DNA of 64,000 nucleotides from Nitrobacter sp. Nb-311A (GCF_000152905.1 NZ_CH672420.1:84070-148069), one strand, 5' to 3'; shown: positions 33,356 to 42,819, counted from the first letter of the stretch. Program-made: numbers and translations. Notes: generated from the letters alone by a model not told the origin.

Positions 33356-33853
33356 ATGCCACGCGTCGCGCTTTATCCGGGATCGTTTGATCCCGTCACC
33401 AACGGCCACGTTGACGTGGTCAGGCACGCTATTGTCCTATGTGACCGGCTGATCGTTGCTGTCGGGGTGCATCCCGGTAAGACGCCGCTGTTTTCAGCCG
33501 AGGAGCGCGTGGTGATGGCGCGCGGGGTGTTCGCGCCTGTCGCGGCTGAAGCCGGCTGCGCCTTCGACTGCGCGACGTACGACAGTCTTACGGTTGTTGC
33601 TGCGCAAAAGGCCGGCGCCACAATTCTGGTCCGGGGCCTGCGCGATGGCACCGATCTCGACTATGAAATGCAGATCGCCGGCATGAATGAGACCATGGCC
33701 CCCGACGTGCATACGGTGTTCGTTCCGGCTTCGCCCGGCGTCCGCCCGATCACCGCCACACTGGTGCGCCAGATCGCGACGATGGGTGGCGATGTGTCAG
33801 CTTTTGTTCCGCATCTGGTCGCATCGAAGCTCAAGACCAAATTCGCCGGTTGA
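33356..33853 (+). CDS. coaD: Phosphopantetheine adenylyltransferase
   Basis: Transfers AMP from ATP to 4'-phosphopantetheine, the penultimate step of coenzyme A synthesis. The 165-residue protein starts [20 protein letters not shown] with the nucleotidyl-transferase T/HxGH motif (TNGH), then [16 protein letters not shown] and [20 protein letters not shown]. The C-terminal [20 protein letters not shown] replaces the more common SSTLVRQIA. ATG 33356 is preferred over the overlapping GTG 33353. A cyclophilin gene follows after 32 bases. Confidence 0.95.
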   Translation: MPRVALYPGSFDPVTNGHVDVVRHAIVLCDRLIVAVGVHPGKTPLFSAEERVVMARGVFAPVAAEAGCAFDCATYDSLTVVAAQKAGATILVRGLRDGTDLDYEMQIAGMNETMAPDVHTVFVPASPGVRPITATLVRQIATMGGDVSAFVPHLVASKLKTKFAG

Positions 33854-33885
33854 ATGAACCGGTCTTCCTCTGATCCGGAGTTGTC

Positions 33886-34446
33886 ATGATTAGAATCCTT
33901 GGCCTCGTCGCCGCGCTGATCTTCGCGGTCCCCGCTCTCGCGCAGCCATTGCCGGCTGGTCTCGACAAGCAGAACGCCATTGTGATCGACACCACGAAGG
34001 GACAGATCGTCATCAAGCTGCGGACCGACATCGCGCCCAAACATGCCGAGCGCATCAAGCAACTCGCTCGTGACGGTTTTTACAACAACGTACCGTTTCA
34101 CCGGGTCATGGATGGGTTCATGGCGCAGACCGGCGATGGCAAGAATTTCAATGGCACCGGCGGCTCGAAGTATCCGAACCTCCAGGCCGAGTTTTCCAAC
34201 GTGCCGTTCAAGCGCGGCGTGGTCGGAATGGCGCGCGCGGGAAGTCCGGACTCGGCGAACTCGCAATTTTTCATCTGCTTCGCCGATGCCTCCTTCCTCA
34301 ACGGCAAATATACCGTGGTGGGCGATGTCGTCTCTGGCATGGACGTAGTGGACAAGCTGAAGAAGGCGCCTCCCGGATCGCGAAGCGGCGCTGTCACAGA
34401 CCCGGACAAGATGCTGAAGGTTCAGGTTGCGTCTGATATCAAGTGA
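33886..34446 (+). CDS. Exported cyclophilin-type peptidylprolyl isomerase
   Basis: A 186-residue cyclophilin with a signal peptide (residues 1-20, LVAALIFAVPALA), so it should act in the periplasm. Active-site residues are visible in FYNNVPFHRVMDGFMAQTGD, VGMARAGSPDSANSQFFICF and SFLNGKYTVVGDVVSGMDVV. It is one of two cyclophilin genes within 1.5 kb; the second (34869) lacks a signal. A small exported protein lies between them. Confidence 0.94.
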   Translation: MIRILGLVAALIFAVPALAQPLPAGLDKQNAIVIDTTKGQIVIKLRTDIAPKHAERIKQLARDGFYNNVPFHRVMDGFMAQTGDGKNFNGTGGSKYPNLQAEFSNVPFKRGVVGMARAGSPDSANSQFFICFADASFLNGKYTVVGDVVSGMDVVDKLKKAPPGSRSGAVTDPDKMLKVQVASDIK

Positions 34447-34456
34447 AGGACGCTTC

Positions 34457-34876
34457 ATGGTCCGAATGGTCGTCCTGGCTTCTGTCTGTTTGGGCATCGT
34501 CGGCCTGGCGTCGGAATATGCCATGGCGCAGGACGGCGACGTGGCGAACCTGGCCATGATGTCCGCGCGGTTGAAGCGATGCTGGCAGCCACCCGCTTTG
34601 CCGCGCGGTAGTCCAGGTATGGAAATTACCGTGCTGTTCACATTCAAGCGAGACGGTAGCCTGCTGGGTCGGCCGCGGATCACGTCCGAGACGCGGGGTA
34701 TAACGGACGAAGAACGTCTGATTTACCGGACGGCTGTGATGGAGGCTTTGCAGCGTTGCTCGCCGATGCCGTTTACCTCGAGCATGGGCGAAGCGATTGC
34801 GGGCCATCCCATGACCATCCGATTTGACGATCGACGAACCCATCCGAAAGCAAGAGAGAGAAGAGAGCATGGCTGA
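34457..34876 (+). CDS. Exported protein with TonB C-terminal-like domain
   Basis: A 139-residue protein with a signal peptide (residues 1-24, ending EYAMAQ). The mature part contains LKRCWQPPALPRGSPGMEIT, VLFTFKRDGSLLGRPRI and AVMEALQRCSPMPF, a pattern seen in small TonB/TolA C-terminal-like proteins. Two Cys may form a disulfide. It starts 11 bases after the first cyclophilin and overlaps the second by eight, so the three genes are probably one operon with coaD. The function is unknown. Confidence 0.7.
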   Translation: MVRMVVLASVCLGIVGLASEYAMAQDGDVANLAMMSARLKRCWQPPALPRGSPGMEITVLFTFKRDGSLLGRPRITSETRGITDEERLIYRTAVMEALQRCSPMPFTSSMGEAIAGHPMTIRFDDRRTHPKARERREHG

Positions 34877-35333
34877 CAACGAAAACACATTGATCCTCGA
34901 AACCACCCAGGGACCCGTGACGATCGAAATGCGTCCTGATCTGGCTCCCAATCATGTCGCGCGGATCAAGGAACTTGTACGCGAGGGGTTCTACGATGGC
35001 ATCGTATTCCATCGCGTCATCGACGGCTTCATGGCCCAGACCGGATGCCCGCAAGGCACCGGAATGGGAGGGTCGGGCCAAAAGCTGAAGGCTGAATTCA
35101 ACAGAGAGCCCCATGTACGCGGCACCGCATCCATGGCGCGGGCGCAAAGCCCGGATTCGGGCGACAGTCAGTTCTTCATCTGCTTCGACGACGCGTCTTT
35201 CCTGAACGGACAATATACTGTCTGGGGTAAAGTGGTCGAAGGCATGGAGAACGTTGACAAGATCAAGCGCGGTGAGCCGGTGCAAAATCCCGACAAGATC
35301 GTCAAGGCCAGGATGGCCGCTGACGCGGCTTGA
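34869..35333 (+). CDS. Cytoplasmic cyclophilin-type peptidylprolyl isomerase
   Basis: A 154-residue cyclophilin without a signal peptide. Active-site segments are VFHRVIDGFMAQTGCPQGTG, MGGSGQKLKAEFN and SGDSQFFICFDDASFLNGQY. ATG 34869 follows a GA-rich stretch (AAGAGAGAAGAGAG) that can serve as ribosome binding site and gives MADNENTLILETTQGPVTIE, the family start. It overlaps the preceding gene and is followed by queA after about 110 bases. Confidence 0.94.
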   Translation: MADNENTLILETTQGPVTIEMRPDLAPNHVARIKELVREGFYDGIVFHRVIDGFMAQTGCPQGTGMGGSGQKLKAEFNREPHVRGTASMARAQSPDSGDSQFFICFDDASFLNGQYTVWGKVVEGMENVDKIKRGEPVQNPDKIVKARMAADAA

Positions 35334-35445
35334 GACGCTATTCCGACTCTTCAGACCGACGTGAAATGGCCGGACGCGTTCCGGCCATAGACGTTTCGGG
35401 TCAACAGGCTCAGTGACGAGTTACATCCGTCGTCTCGATCATTCC

Positions 35446-36528
35446 ATGCGAACCGATCTCTTCGATTTCGAATTACCGGCCGAAAGCATTGCGCTGCGTC
35501 CGGCGAGCCCGCGCAATTCCGCGCGGATGCTCGTGGTGCACCCCGGAACCAGGTTACACGACCAACGGGTGAGCGATCTCCCAGAATGGCTGCGACCGGG
35601 TGACCAGCTTGTCGTGAACGATACGCGTGTCATCGCTGCTCAGTTGCATGGCCGCCGCATCGGCCGCGAGGCGGAGCCGAGGATTGACGCGACGCTGATC
35701 AAGCGTCTCGACGGTTCTCGCTGGAGCGCATTGGTCAGGCCGGCCAAGAAGCTGGTGGCGGGAGACGTCGTTCGCTTCGGCAACGACGGACGGGTTTGTT
35801 TCCTCGGGCACCTGGACGCGCAGGTCGAAAGCAAGGGTGAGGAGGGCGAGGTCACTTTCGCTTTCTCGTTCCACGGGCCGACGCTGGATCGGGCCATTGC
35901 CGAGCTGGGCTCAACGCCGCTGCCGCCATACATCGCATCCAAGCGTGCGCCCGACGATCAAGATGCAGCAGATTATCAGACCATGTTCGCGGCTCATGAG
36001 GGCGCGGTCGCGGCGCCGACCGCGGGGCTGCATTTCACGCCGGTGATCGAGACGGCGCTACGCGAACGCGGCGTGGGCCTTCATCGGATCACATTGCATG
36101 TCGGCGCCGGTACGTTTCTTCCCGTGAAGGCCGAGGATACCGCAGGACACCGGATGCATTCGGAATGGGGCACGATATCCGCGGAGACCGCGGACGCGCT
36201 GAACACGGCGCGGTCGCGCGGCGGCCGGATCGTTGCGGTTGGTACGACATCGCTTCGGCTTTTGGAAAGCGCCGCGGCCGAGGACGGTCGGATCGCGCCG
36301 TTTACCGGGGAGACCGCGATCTTCATCACGCCGGGCTATCGCTTTCGCGCGATCGATATCCTGATGACGAATTTTCATCTGCCGCGGTCGACGCTGTTCA
36401 TGCTGGTCTCGGCCTTCAGCGGTCTTAAAACCATGAAACAGGCCTATGCTCATGCGATCGCGGCGGGCTACCGGTTCTATTCCTATGGCGACGCCTGCCT
36501 GCTGTTTCCGGAGCGGTCGGGCGCATGA
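35446..36528 (+). CDS. queA: S-adenosylmethionine:tRNA ribosyltransferase-isomerase
   Basis: Adds the ribosyl-derived epoxycyclopentane to preQ1 in tRNA, the step after Tgt. The 360-residue protein has [65 protein letters not shown] and [19 protein letters not shown] 35446 gives the family N-terminus; an upstream GTG in frame adds eleven unrelated residues. Its stop overlaps the tgt start by four bases. Confidence 0.96.
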   Translation: MRTDLFDFELPAESIALRPASPRNSARMLVVHPGTRLHDQRVSDLPEWLRPGDQLVVNDTRVIAAQLHGRRIGREAEPRIDATLIKRLDGSRWSALVRPAKKLVAGDVVRFGNDGRVCFLGHLDAQVESKGEEGEVTFAFSFHGPTLDRAIAELGSTPLPPYIASKRAPDDQDAADYQTMFAAHEGAVAAPTAGLHFTPVIETALRERGVGLHRITLHVGAGTFLPVKAEDTAGHRMHSEWGTISAETADALNTARSRGGRIVAVGTTSLRLLESAAAEDGRIAPFTGETAIFITPGYRFRAIDILMTNFHLPRSTLFMLVSAFSGLKTMKQAYAHAIAAGYRFYSYGDACLLFPERSGA

Positions 36529-37658
36529 ATCTCGTCAACCCTTTCGAGATTCTCGGGCGCGATGGCGACGCTCGCACCGGGATTCTCACCACGGCGCACG
36601 GGACGGTACGAACGCCGGCCTTTATGCCGGTCGGGACGCAAGGCGCCATGAAGGGCCTGCAATGGCAAGAGGTGCGCGACGCCGGGACCGACATCGTGCT
36701 CGGCAACACGTATCATCTGATGCTGAGGCCCGGGGCTGGGCGGATAGACGAACTCGGCGGTTTGCAAAAATTCACCACATGGAACGGACCCATGTTGACC
36801 GATTCCGGCGGGTTCCAGGTGATGTCGCTGGCCCAGTTGCGAAAGGTGAAAGAGCAGGGTGTGACGTTCCGGTCCCACATCGACGGTACCGCGATCGAGC
36901 TGACGCCTGAACGCGCCGTCGAGGTTCAGCGGCTGCTTGGCTCCGACATTGCGATGCAACTTGACGAATGCGTGCGTTTGCCGGCGGAGCGTGGCGACAT
37001 CGAGCGCGCCATGCAGCTTTCGCTGCGCTGGGCCGAGCGCAGCAGGCGCGCTTTCGAGGGTGCGCCCGCCGCCAACATGCTGTTCGGCATCGTTCAAGGC
37101 GGCGACCGCCCCGAGCTGCGGCGCACCAGCGCGTGCCGGCTGACCGAGATCGGTTTTCACGGCTACGCCATCGGCGGGCTCGCTGTCGGAGAACCGCAAG
37201 CCGTCATGCTCGCGATGATCGAGGAAACCGCGCCGTCGCTTCCGATGGAAAGGCCGCGGTACCTTATGGGTGTCGGCACGCCGGATGATTTGCTGGAGGC
37301 CGTCGCACGCGGCATCGATATGTTCGATTGCGTTATGCCAACGCGGAACGGACGCCACGGCATGGCCTTTACCCGCTTCGGCCAGATCAATCTTCGCAAT
37401 GCCCGTCACGCCGACGATCCGCGTCCGCTCGATGAAGAGAGTTCATGGCCGGCTTCGCGGTGCTATTCGCGTGCCTATCTGCATCATCTGGTGAGATCCG
37501 GCGAAACGTTGGGCGCGATGCTGCTCTCCGGAATCAACATCGCATATTATCAGAGTCTGATGCAGGCTATGCGCGCGGCGATCGCCGCAGGGACCTTTCA
37601 GCAGTTCAGGGAGCAGACACGCGAAGGCTGGGCGCGCGGCGATATCACCACGCGCTGA
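36525..37658 (+). CDS. tgt: Queuine tRNA-ribosyltransferase lacking the usual zinc ligands
   Basis: Exchanges guanine-34 for preQ1 in GUN-anticodon tRNAs. The 377-residue protein keeps the catalytic parts: [47 protein letters not shown] and [17 protein letters not shown]. Where family members have the zinc-binding CxCxxC before YSRAYLHHL, this protein reads [20 protein letters not shown] (near residues 300-320), and the usual later His ligand (IHN) is GIN. All four zinc ligands thus seem absent. It is translationally coupled to queA. Confidence 0.95.
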   Translation: MNLVNPFEILGRDGDARTGILTTAHGTVRTPAFMPVGTQGAMKGLQWQEVRDAGTDIVLGNTYHLMLRPGAGRIDELGGLQKFTTWNGPMLTDSGGFQVMSLAQLRKVKEQGVTFRSHIDGTAIELTPERAVEVQRLLGSDIAMQLDECVRLPAERGDIERAMQLSLRWAERSRRAFEGAPAANMLFGIVQGGDRPELRRTSACRLTEIGFHGYAIGGLAVGEPQAVMLAMIEETAPSLPMERPRYLMGVGTPDDLLEAVARGIDMFDCVMPTRNGRHGMAFTRFGQINLRNARHADDPRPLDEESSWPASRCYSRAYLHHLVRSGETLGAMLLSGINIAYYQSLMQAMRAAIAAGTFQQFREQTREGWARGDITTR

Positions 37659-37685
37659 TATCTGATGGCGTCGGAAAAGATTGTA

Positions 37686-37901
37686 TCAATTGCAGGCGAT
37701 GCGTCGGACGACATGCTTAGTTACGAAGCCATAACCGCAAGTGTCGCAACTCCACAAGTGGCCAATGATATTGTCCGGCAAATATGCGGATGCTTCCGCT
37801 GCAATCATCGAGTCGGCGCAAACCGGGCATGTCGGAAGATCGCTTCCGCGAGGCGCGGAATGCAGCAGGGCGGTCGACTGGATTTCAGCAATCGCTGGCA
37901 T
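37686..37901 (-). CDS. Small zinc-ribbon-like protein
   Basis: A 71-residue protein with two Cys pairs: DLPTCPVCADSMIAAEAS and LWSCDTCGYGFVTKH, a treble-clef or zinc-ribbon arrangement (CPVC, 24 residues, CDTC). ATG 37901 is preceded by AAGGAGGTCACG, an almost ideal ribosome binding site, which fixes the start and supports this strand over an open frame on the other strand. Function unknown. It converges on tgt and diverges from cysK. Confidence 0.8.
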   Translation of the reverse strand: MPAIAEIQSTALLHSAPRGSDLPTCPVCADSMIAAEASAYLPDNIIGHLWSCDTCGYGFVTKHVVRRIACN

Positions 37902-38114
37902 CGTGACCTCCTTTGTGAAAATGGCAGTCTGGACTTTCGGGCACGGTACACGCATCGTTTGACGATGTCGCAACACAAATGCGTTTCTTTTACGAATTCT
38001 AGTTCTGCGAGAGCCGGTTTTTGGCGCAACGAATGAGTGCTGCCAGGCGCTTGGCCCCGGCACGGCTGGCGGATGTGATGAGCCTTGTTCAACCCGTTAC
38101 GTAAGGATGCCGAT

Positions 38115-39092
38115 ATGGATACGAAGTCGAAGACCGTTGCACCGCACCGTGCCGGCCGTGGCCGTGTGTTCGACAGCATTGTCGATACGGTCGGAGACAC
38201 CCCGATTGTGCGGCTGCACAGGCTGCCCCGGCAGCACGGTGTGAATGCGACCGTTCTGGCCAAACTGGAGTACTTCAACCCGGCCACGAGCGTGAAGGAT
38301 CGCATCGGCGCGGCGATGATTATAGCAATGGAGAAAGCCGGGAAGATCGATGCTGACACCGTTCTGATCGAACCGACCTCGGGAAACACCGGCATCGCAC
38401 TGGCCTTCGTGGCGGCCTCGCGGGGTTACCGTCTCAAGCTGGTGATGCCGGAGTCGGTTTCGACGGAACGCTGCAAGATGCTGGCCTTTCTGGGAGCGGA
38501 AATCGTTTTGACGCCGGCGGCGGAGGGCATGAGAGGGTCGATCGCCATGGCCGAGGAACTGGTGCGTACGACCCCGCACGCCGTGATGCCGCAACAGTTC
38601 AAAAACCTCGCCAATCCGGAAATTCACCGATCCACCACAGCCGAAGAGATATGGAACGATACCGGCGGGAACATCGACTGGGTCGTGGCTGGCGTCGGCA
38701 CCGGCGGCACCATAACGGGGATCGGTCAGGCGCTGAAGCCACGTAAGCCATCCCTGCGCATCGTTGCAGTGGAGCCCGAAGAGAGCGCGGTACTGTCGGG
38801 CGGACGGCATTCACCGCACAGGATCCAGGGGATCGGTGCGGGTTTCGTCCCAGAAATCCTGGATCGTTCCGTCATCGACGAGGTCGTCAAAGTCGATAGC
38901 GCCACGGCGTTGGAAACAGCCCGCGCCCTGGCGCGTAACGAAGGAATTCCAGGTGGGATATCGTCCGGCGCAGCTGTTGCAGCGGCGCTTGCCATCGGCC
39001 GGCGGCCAGATAGCGACGGCAAAACCATTCTTGCCGTTATCCCCTCGTTCTCGGAACGATATCTCTCGACGGCGTTGTTCGAAGGAATCTGA
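38115..39092 (+). CDS. cysK: Cysteine synthase A
   Basis: PLP enzyme that makes cysteine from O-acetylserine and sulfide. The 325-residue protein has the Schiff-base Lys in FNPATSVKDRIGAAMI, the substrate loop EPTSGNTGIALAFVAASRGY, the PLP phosphate loop GVGTGGTITGIGQAL and GGISSGAAVAAAL. ATG 38115 is preceded by AAGGATG. It appears monocistronic and is followed by a hairpin-bearing repeat. Confidence 0.95.
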   Translation: MDTKSKTVAPHRAGRGRVFDSIVDTVGDTPIVRLHRLPRQHGVNATVLAKLEYFNPATSVKDRIGAAMIIAMEKAGKIDADTVLIEPTSGNTGIALAFVAASRGYRLKLVMPESVSTERCKMLAFLGAEIVLTPAAEGMRGSIAMAEELVRTTPHAVMPQQFKNLANPEIHRSTTAEEIWNDTGGNIDWVVAGVGTGGTITGIGQALKPRKPSLRIVAVEPEESAVLSGGRHSPHRIQGIGAGFVPEILDRSVIDEVVKVDSATALETARALARNEGIPGGISSGAAVAAALAIGRRPDSDGKTILAVIPSFSERYLSTALFEGI

Positions 39093-39174
39093 CCAGGGCC
39101 TTTCACGGATTCACGGAATGGGGAAAGACCCTGTCAGTTTCATCTGATGCGTGAAGAAAACCCGCCAAAATAAT

Positions 39175-39219
39175 GCCTATGGCTTTGTTTCTGGTTGAAT
39201 CAGAAGCGAAGCCATAGGC
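39175..39219. terminator. Hairpin between converging cysK and 39240 gene
   Basis: Perfect 11-bp arms GCCTATGGCTT (39175-39185) and AAGCCATAGGC (39209-39219) enclose a smaller TTCTG/CAGAA pairing. GTGAAGAAAACCCGCCAAAA just before it recalls the dispersed repeat family, so this seems a repeat-derived terminator between converging genes. Confidence 0.65.
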
Positions 39220-39239
39220 TGAAGATGGCGTTTGAAATA

Positions 39240-39719
39240 TCAGGAACGGGACAGTGAGATACTGGCTCCCCTGAATTGCCCGTCTGATCTGATGACGACG
39301 TCCTGCCGGTTGCCGTTCGTCTTCAATTTGAGCTTCGCCGTGAATGCGGGCGCGCTGACGTCGACATTAAACTGACCGTTACCGGCCTGACCTTCGAGAG
39401 TGCCGCTAACATTACGGCTGGTTTCGCGCCAATCTCCCGACAGGATACCGTTGCGGGCGAGCACATTGCTTTTGAGTTCGAACTTGTAACTGTCACTGGC
39501 GCATAGCAGCGTCTGATTGAGACCTTGGGCATCGCCGCTCACCGCGTATGTGGCTTTGCATCGGATTTTTTCGGTCGAGCCGTCCTCAAGCTGTATAGTG
39601 CCACGTCCAACCCAGACACCCGCCAAACCTTTGAACGGTCCCGCTTCCGCGAAGCTTGCGGACATCGATAGCATCACCGCGGCGCCGAGCGCGCACGCGG
39701 CGGATAATCCTCGTGACAT
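39240..39719 (-). CDS. Exported protein of unknown function
   Basis: A 159-residue protein with a signal peptide (residues 1-26, ending SASFAEA) and a beta-rich mature part: GLAGVWVGRGTIQLEDGSTE, IRCKATYAVS, NQTLLCASDSYKFELKSNVL and ISLSRS at the end. The pattern suggests a small beta-barrel or lipocalin-like fold with one disulfide, but the family is not recognised. GGGGGAACC before ATG 39719 decides the start. Another small exported protein lies upstream on the same strand. Confidence 0.75.
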   Translation of the reverse strand: MSRGLSAACALGAAVMLSMSASFAEAGPFKGLAGVWVGRGTIQLEDGSTEKIRCKATYAVSGDAQGLNQTLLCASDSYKFELKSNVLARNGILSGDWRETSRNVSGTLEGQAGNGQFNVDVSAPAFTAKLKLKTNGNRQDVVIRSDGQFRGASISLSRS

Positions 39720-39756
39720 GGTTCCCCCGAATCCCATTTGCATCATCCCATTATTA

Positions 39757-40104
39757 TTACTGACGCGAAGCTTCCCAGCGACCGCTGCAAGGAATTCCTC
39801 CGGATGCTCCGTTCCATTTGCCAGATCCGACGTTGCCGCTCAGCTGTCCGTTAGCGTAAGCGCCGCGGATCGATACTTTCACATAGCCCTGGTTTCCGAC
39901 GCTGCCGGAGATGTCAGCGCCGGCCGCCGAGACCTTACCGTTGGTAACCATCAAAGGATATTGCGCTACCGGGTCGCAGCTGCCTGTCTTGGTGACAATC
40001 CTGACGTTCCAAAGTCCGTCATAAGCTTTTCCCGCAAGCGCCGGGGAAACCAAGCCCGCCAGAACAAATGATAATAGAACAGCAAAAATGCGAGCACCGC
40101 GCAT
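39757..40104 (-). CDS. Small exported beta-rich protein
   Basis: A 115-residue protein with a signal peptide (residues 1-24, ending VSPALA). The mature part reads YDGLWNVRIVTKTGSCDPVA, GSVGNQGYVKVSIRGAYANG and IPCSGRWEA, with two Cys that could pair. Its composition resembles the downstream 39240-39719 protein (both compare a baseline weight of Gly/Ser/Val strands), so they may be distant relatives. Function unknown. Confidence 0.75.
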   Translation of the reverse strand: MRGARIFAVLLSFVLAGLVSPALAGKAYDGLWNVRIVTKTGSCDPVAQYPLMVTNGKVSAAGADISGSVGNQGYVKVSIRGAYANGQLSGNVGSGKWNGASGGIPCSGRWEASRQ

Positions 40105-40593
40105 GAACCAATTCCTCGATTTACGTGATTTGCCGCGTTATTCCGGTAGATTGTGTCCAAAAATTAGCGGCAGGGCAACATCGCTGCCGCCCGCTTGGGT
40201 CGTAAGTCAGTTCGCGCGCACCAATAAAGTCTCGATCGACATTGGCCAATCACTAATCAATTCAATCTATTACGTTCGCATGGTAACGCCATGAAAGAGG
40301 TTTTTTCCGACTTCGTCCCAGAGAACCCCGACGGCGCCGGTCCAGCGGACCGATGACGAATCGGGCGGTTTGTTGACCCATGAGGCGCTCATACCCAGAT
40401 TTGATGGAGAAGAATAGACGTTCAAGAAAACGCACGCCGTAAGCGAGGCTTCCTGAGTGATGTATGGCAGGCGATGAACACTTCTAAAGGTTTCCCAAGT
40501 GTTGCTTCAAAGGAGCTCGAAGGAGAGAATATATTTGATCCGGCTGGAACCTGAATGTCAGGAGGTTTCCGGTCGGAACGCTCAAGGTCTCGC
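40105..40593. other. Intergenic region without a supported gene
   Basis: About 490 bases between the small exported protein (minus) and the PcfJ-like gene (plus). Short open frames occur but none has a domain or good start context. This is where the well-conserved chromosomal order gives way to accessory genes. Confidence 0.4.
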
Positions 40594-41742
40594 ATGAAGG
40601 ACAATGCACAGAAGAGCCTGCTGGAGTGGTTGGCTCCCGAATTTGCAGCAAAGGGGCTGTTGCTGCGGGATGAGCCCTGGGTTCATGCCTGTGCATACGA
40701 AGCTGAGAACATGTTCGCGGTCCGGCCATTGGCCATCGCGGCTGTGACCATGGTCGTCGTCGAACCTTTCGCGATTGACTACCTAAGACAAGCTCCAGTC
40801 CTTGTGGTCGCGGCGTCGCAGGGTATGGAGTGTTTTCGCCCAAGCGAACGAGACTTTATCCAGCAGGATTGGCAGGCGATCATTCAGGATCGTCCAAAGT
40901 TACGTGATCTCTTGAGATATTATGGACTTATCCGTCCCTTACGCGCGCTAAAGGGGCAGGCGTTTCGGGCCGGTCCCACCGAATATCAGGTCATTCAGAA
41001 TTTGTGCGATGTTTCGCCCTCACCATTGGCGCAGGCGATTCCGAGCGCGATCCGCAAGCAGCACAACTGGTTGCGAGCGCTCGGCGAATGGTCGGAGGCT
41101 ATGTGTCGTCGCGAGCAGAGCACCAGAGCGCTCTTTGATTGGGCAGTGCGCGCGATGGGCGATCACACGGCAAGCGCGGCCGGCGGCGCCCTTGATCAGG
41201 CGTCCGCTGTTGCAGATTATGCGGCATTCCATATCGGCCGGTTCAATCGGCGCTGGAGTTATGAACGCGCTTACCGGGCGGCGCTCGAGTGGCACGATGA
41301 ACTCGCGCGGGCCAGTAGTGAGAAGGCATATCTTCTGACTCACAAGATCGGTTGGAACGACGTCATCGATTATGGAGACCTGCCGCGCAGAAGGATCATC
41401 GATGGATATGAAATTGTCGCGCTTCAGTCAGGCGCGGCGCTTCACGCCGAGGGCGCGGACATGCATCATTGCGTTGCGAGCTACGCGGGGAATGTCATAC
41501 GCGGCTTCAGCCGAATTTTCTCGGTGCGAAAAGATGGCCAGCGGCTTGCGACGTTCGAGATCAGCAAGTCAGGCTTCCTGCTTGCGTCGGGCGAATTCCT
41601 CCAGTTGCCTGCCAGAAAACGATCGCCGTACAAGCTCATTCAGATCAAGGGACCGTACAATGCCGACGTCCCGCAGGAGGTTGAGAAAACAATCGGGGCG
41701 TTTATCTCCAGCCTGAACGAGATCACCCCGATGGCCGGTTGA
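40594..41742 (+). CDS. PcfJ-like domain protein
   Basis: A 382-residue protein whose C-terminal third carries a PcfJ-type core: EGADMHHCVASYAGNVIRGF near residue 285, then RIFSVRKDGQRLATFEIS. PcfJ was first noted on conjugative plasmids, where its role is unclear; here no mobilisation genes are present. The N-terminal 250 residues show no recognisable motif. ATG 40594 is used because upstream in-frame codons add an Arg/Ser-rich stretch unlike the rest. Function not known. Confidence 0.65.
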   Translation: MKDNAQKSLLEWLAPEFAAKGLLLRDEPWVHACAYEAENMFAVRPLAIAAVTMVVVEPFAIDYLRQAPVLVVAASQGMECFRPSERDFIQQDWQAIIQDRPKLRDLLRYYGLIRPLRALKGQAFRAGPTEYQVIQNLCDVSPSPLAQAIPSAIRKQHNWLRALGEWSEAMCRREQSTRALFDWAVRAMGDHTASAAGGALDQASAVADYAAFHIGRFNRRWSYERAYRAALEWHDELARASSEKAYLLTHKIGWNDVIDYGDLPRRRIIDGYEIVALQSGAALHAEGADMHHCVASYAGNVIRGFSRIFSVRKDGQRLATFEISKSGFLLASGEFLQLPARKRSPYKLIQIKGPYNADVPQEVEKTIGAFISSLNEITPMAG

Positions 41743-41810
41743 GCAGTTTTCCGATCGTAAAATCGGGCGGAACACCCGCCGCGGCGGAGACATCGTCGGC
41801 GGTGAAAAAT

Positions 41811-41840
41811 GGACGGGGGCCTAAAGGCCTCGGCCCGTCC
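41811..41840. terminator. Hairpin downstream of PcfJ-like gene
   Basis: GGACGGG (outer arm), GGCC-TAAA-GGCC (inner) and CCCGTCC form a 30-nt hairpin. On the minus strand it is followed by ATTTTTC. It may end transcription of the PcfJ-like gene (plus) or of the HIG1 gene (minus). Confidence 0.55.
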
Positions 41841-41883
41841 CGAGTTGTAGATGGCAATACTCGTTCCGATCGATGATGGCGAC

Positions 41884-41917
41884 AAAAGGCCCGCCTCATG
41901 CGCGAGGGAGGCGGGCC
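41884..41917 (-). terminator. Intrinsic terminator of the HIG1 gene
   Basis: Perfect 10-bp arms GGCCCGCCTC (41888-41897) and GAGGCGGGCC (41908-41917); read on the minus strand the stem is followed by TTTT. It lies about 95 bases after the stop of the HIG1 gene. Confidence 0.75.
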
Positions 41918-42011
41918 AGATCAAGTGAAGCCGGACGGTACCCGGCCAAGGGACCGCCCGGATCGGGCAATGCACCGAAAGGCATTTGGTTCCGCAGACG
42001 ATGTTTGATTC

Positions 42012-42212
42012 TTACCGCTGTCCCGCCATCCACCAGATGGCCAGCATGACCAGCACGATTGCGACGAATTGGAGCGCAACCCGTGTTTGCATCAGGTATT
42101 GCGAGCGCCACGGATTGCCGCCGCGCATCATATTTATGAGGCCCAGCACCAATACCGCAGCAACGGAGGCCACCGCGACCGGGACCAGAACTTGGCTCAG
42201 GAATTCCGCCAT
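42012..42212 (-). CDS. HIG1-domain twin-transmembrane protein
   Basis: A 66-residue membrane protein with two helices (about 5-28 and 45-62) joined by MMRGGNPWRSQYLMQTRVAL, the hallmark loop of HIG1/RCF-type proteins in alphaproteobacteria. Eukaryotic relatives support cytochrome oxidase assembly; the bacterial role is presumed respiratory but is inference. A terminator follows on the minus strand. Confidence 0.85.
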   Translation of the reverse strand: MAEFLSQVLVPVAVASVAAVLVLGLINMMRGGNPWRSQYLMQTRVALQFVAIVLVMLAIWWMAGQR

Positions 42213-42549
42213 GCCGATACCAGCCTCGCATTACATGACTGGTCTAATAACTGCGCGCCAGGGAAGAGGTTCCGCGAGCCGGCAACCGCTTCGCTCGAAG
42301 GATCGACCCGCTCTCGAAATCTTTTACGGTTGGCTCCGCAGTACATGACGTGAGTTCTCAAGTTTACCGTGACAAGATCTCATCGTCGCATTCGCATGCC
42401 TGGGAGCCCGAGCTCTTGGCTGGGGAATTCGTGCGGCGCAAAATGAACCGTCCTGACGCAGATCATCGCCATCGTTTTCGACCGCGTTCAGTTCATCGGA
42501 ACAATTGCCCGGGCGTTCGGTTGATGGTTACAAAAGGGAGCGATTTATC
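42213..42549. other. Divergent intergenic region
   Basis: About 340 bases between the HIG1 gene (minus) and the DUF883-like gene (plus). No gene or clear structure was recognised; it should hold both promoters. Confidence 0.35.
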
Positions 42550-42819
42550 ATGGCTAATATTAGTGGCGACGCAGAAATTGAAGGCGCGCTCCGAAACGCC
42601 TCCGATCAGGTCAAACGCGCCACGCGAGACTTGGCCGCCAACTTAACGAAATCGGGCTCAGCCGCTTACGATCACGGTTCCGATCTCGTCGCCAGAAGTC
42701 CGGGGAGCGCCCTGCTAACGGCCGGAATTATCGGTTTCGCGCTGGGCGTGATCTTGACCAGGGGCTCTCAGCCCTCCCGGAACAGTCTTCAACGCTATTA
42801 CGATCGCTATACCCGCTAA
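42550..42819 (+). CDS. DUF883/ElaB-like membrane-anchored protein
   Basis: An 89-residue protein: an amphipathic, charged helical part (IEGALRNASDQVKRATRDLA, about 10-50) and a C-terminal membrane helix preceded by ARSPGSALLTAGIIGFALGV. E. coli ElaB/YqjD have the same plan and associate with ribosomes and stress, but this link is general knowledge and the match is moderate. ATG 42550 follows AAAGGGAGCG. Confidence 0.75.
   Translation: MANISGDAEIEGALRNASDQVKRATRDLAANLTKSGSAAYDHGSDLVARSPGSALLTAGIIGFALGVILTRGSQPSRNSLQRYYDRYTR

Noticed and set aside
37665-38036. 123-codon plus-strand frame between tgt and cysK
   Set aside because: The minus-strand zinc-ribbon gene in the same place has an ideal ribosome binding site and paired Cys motifs.
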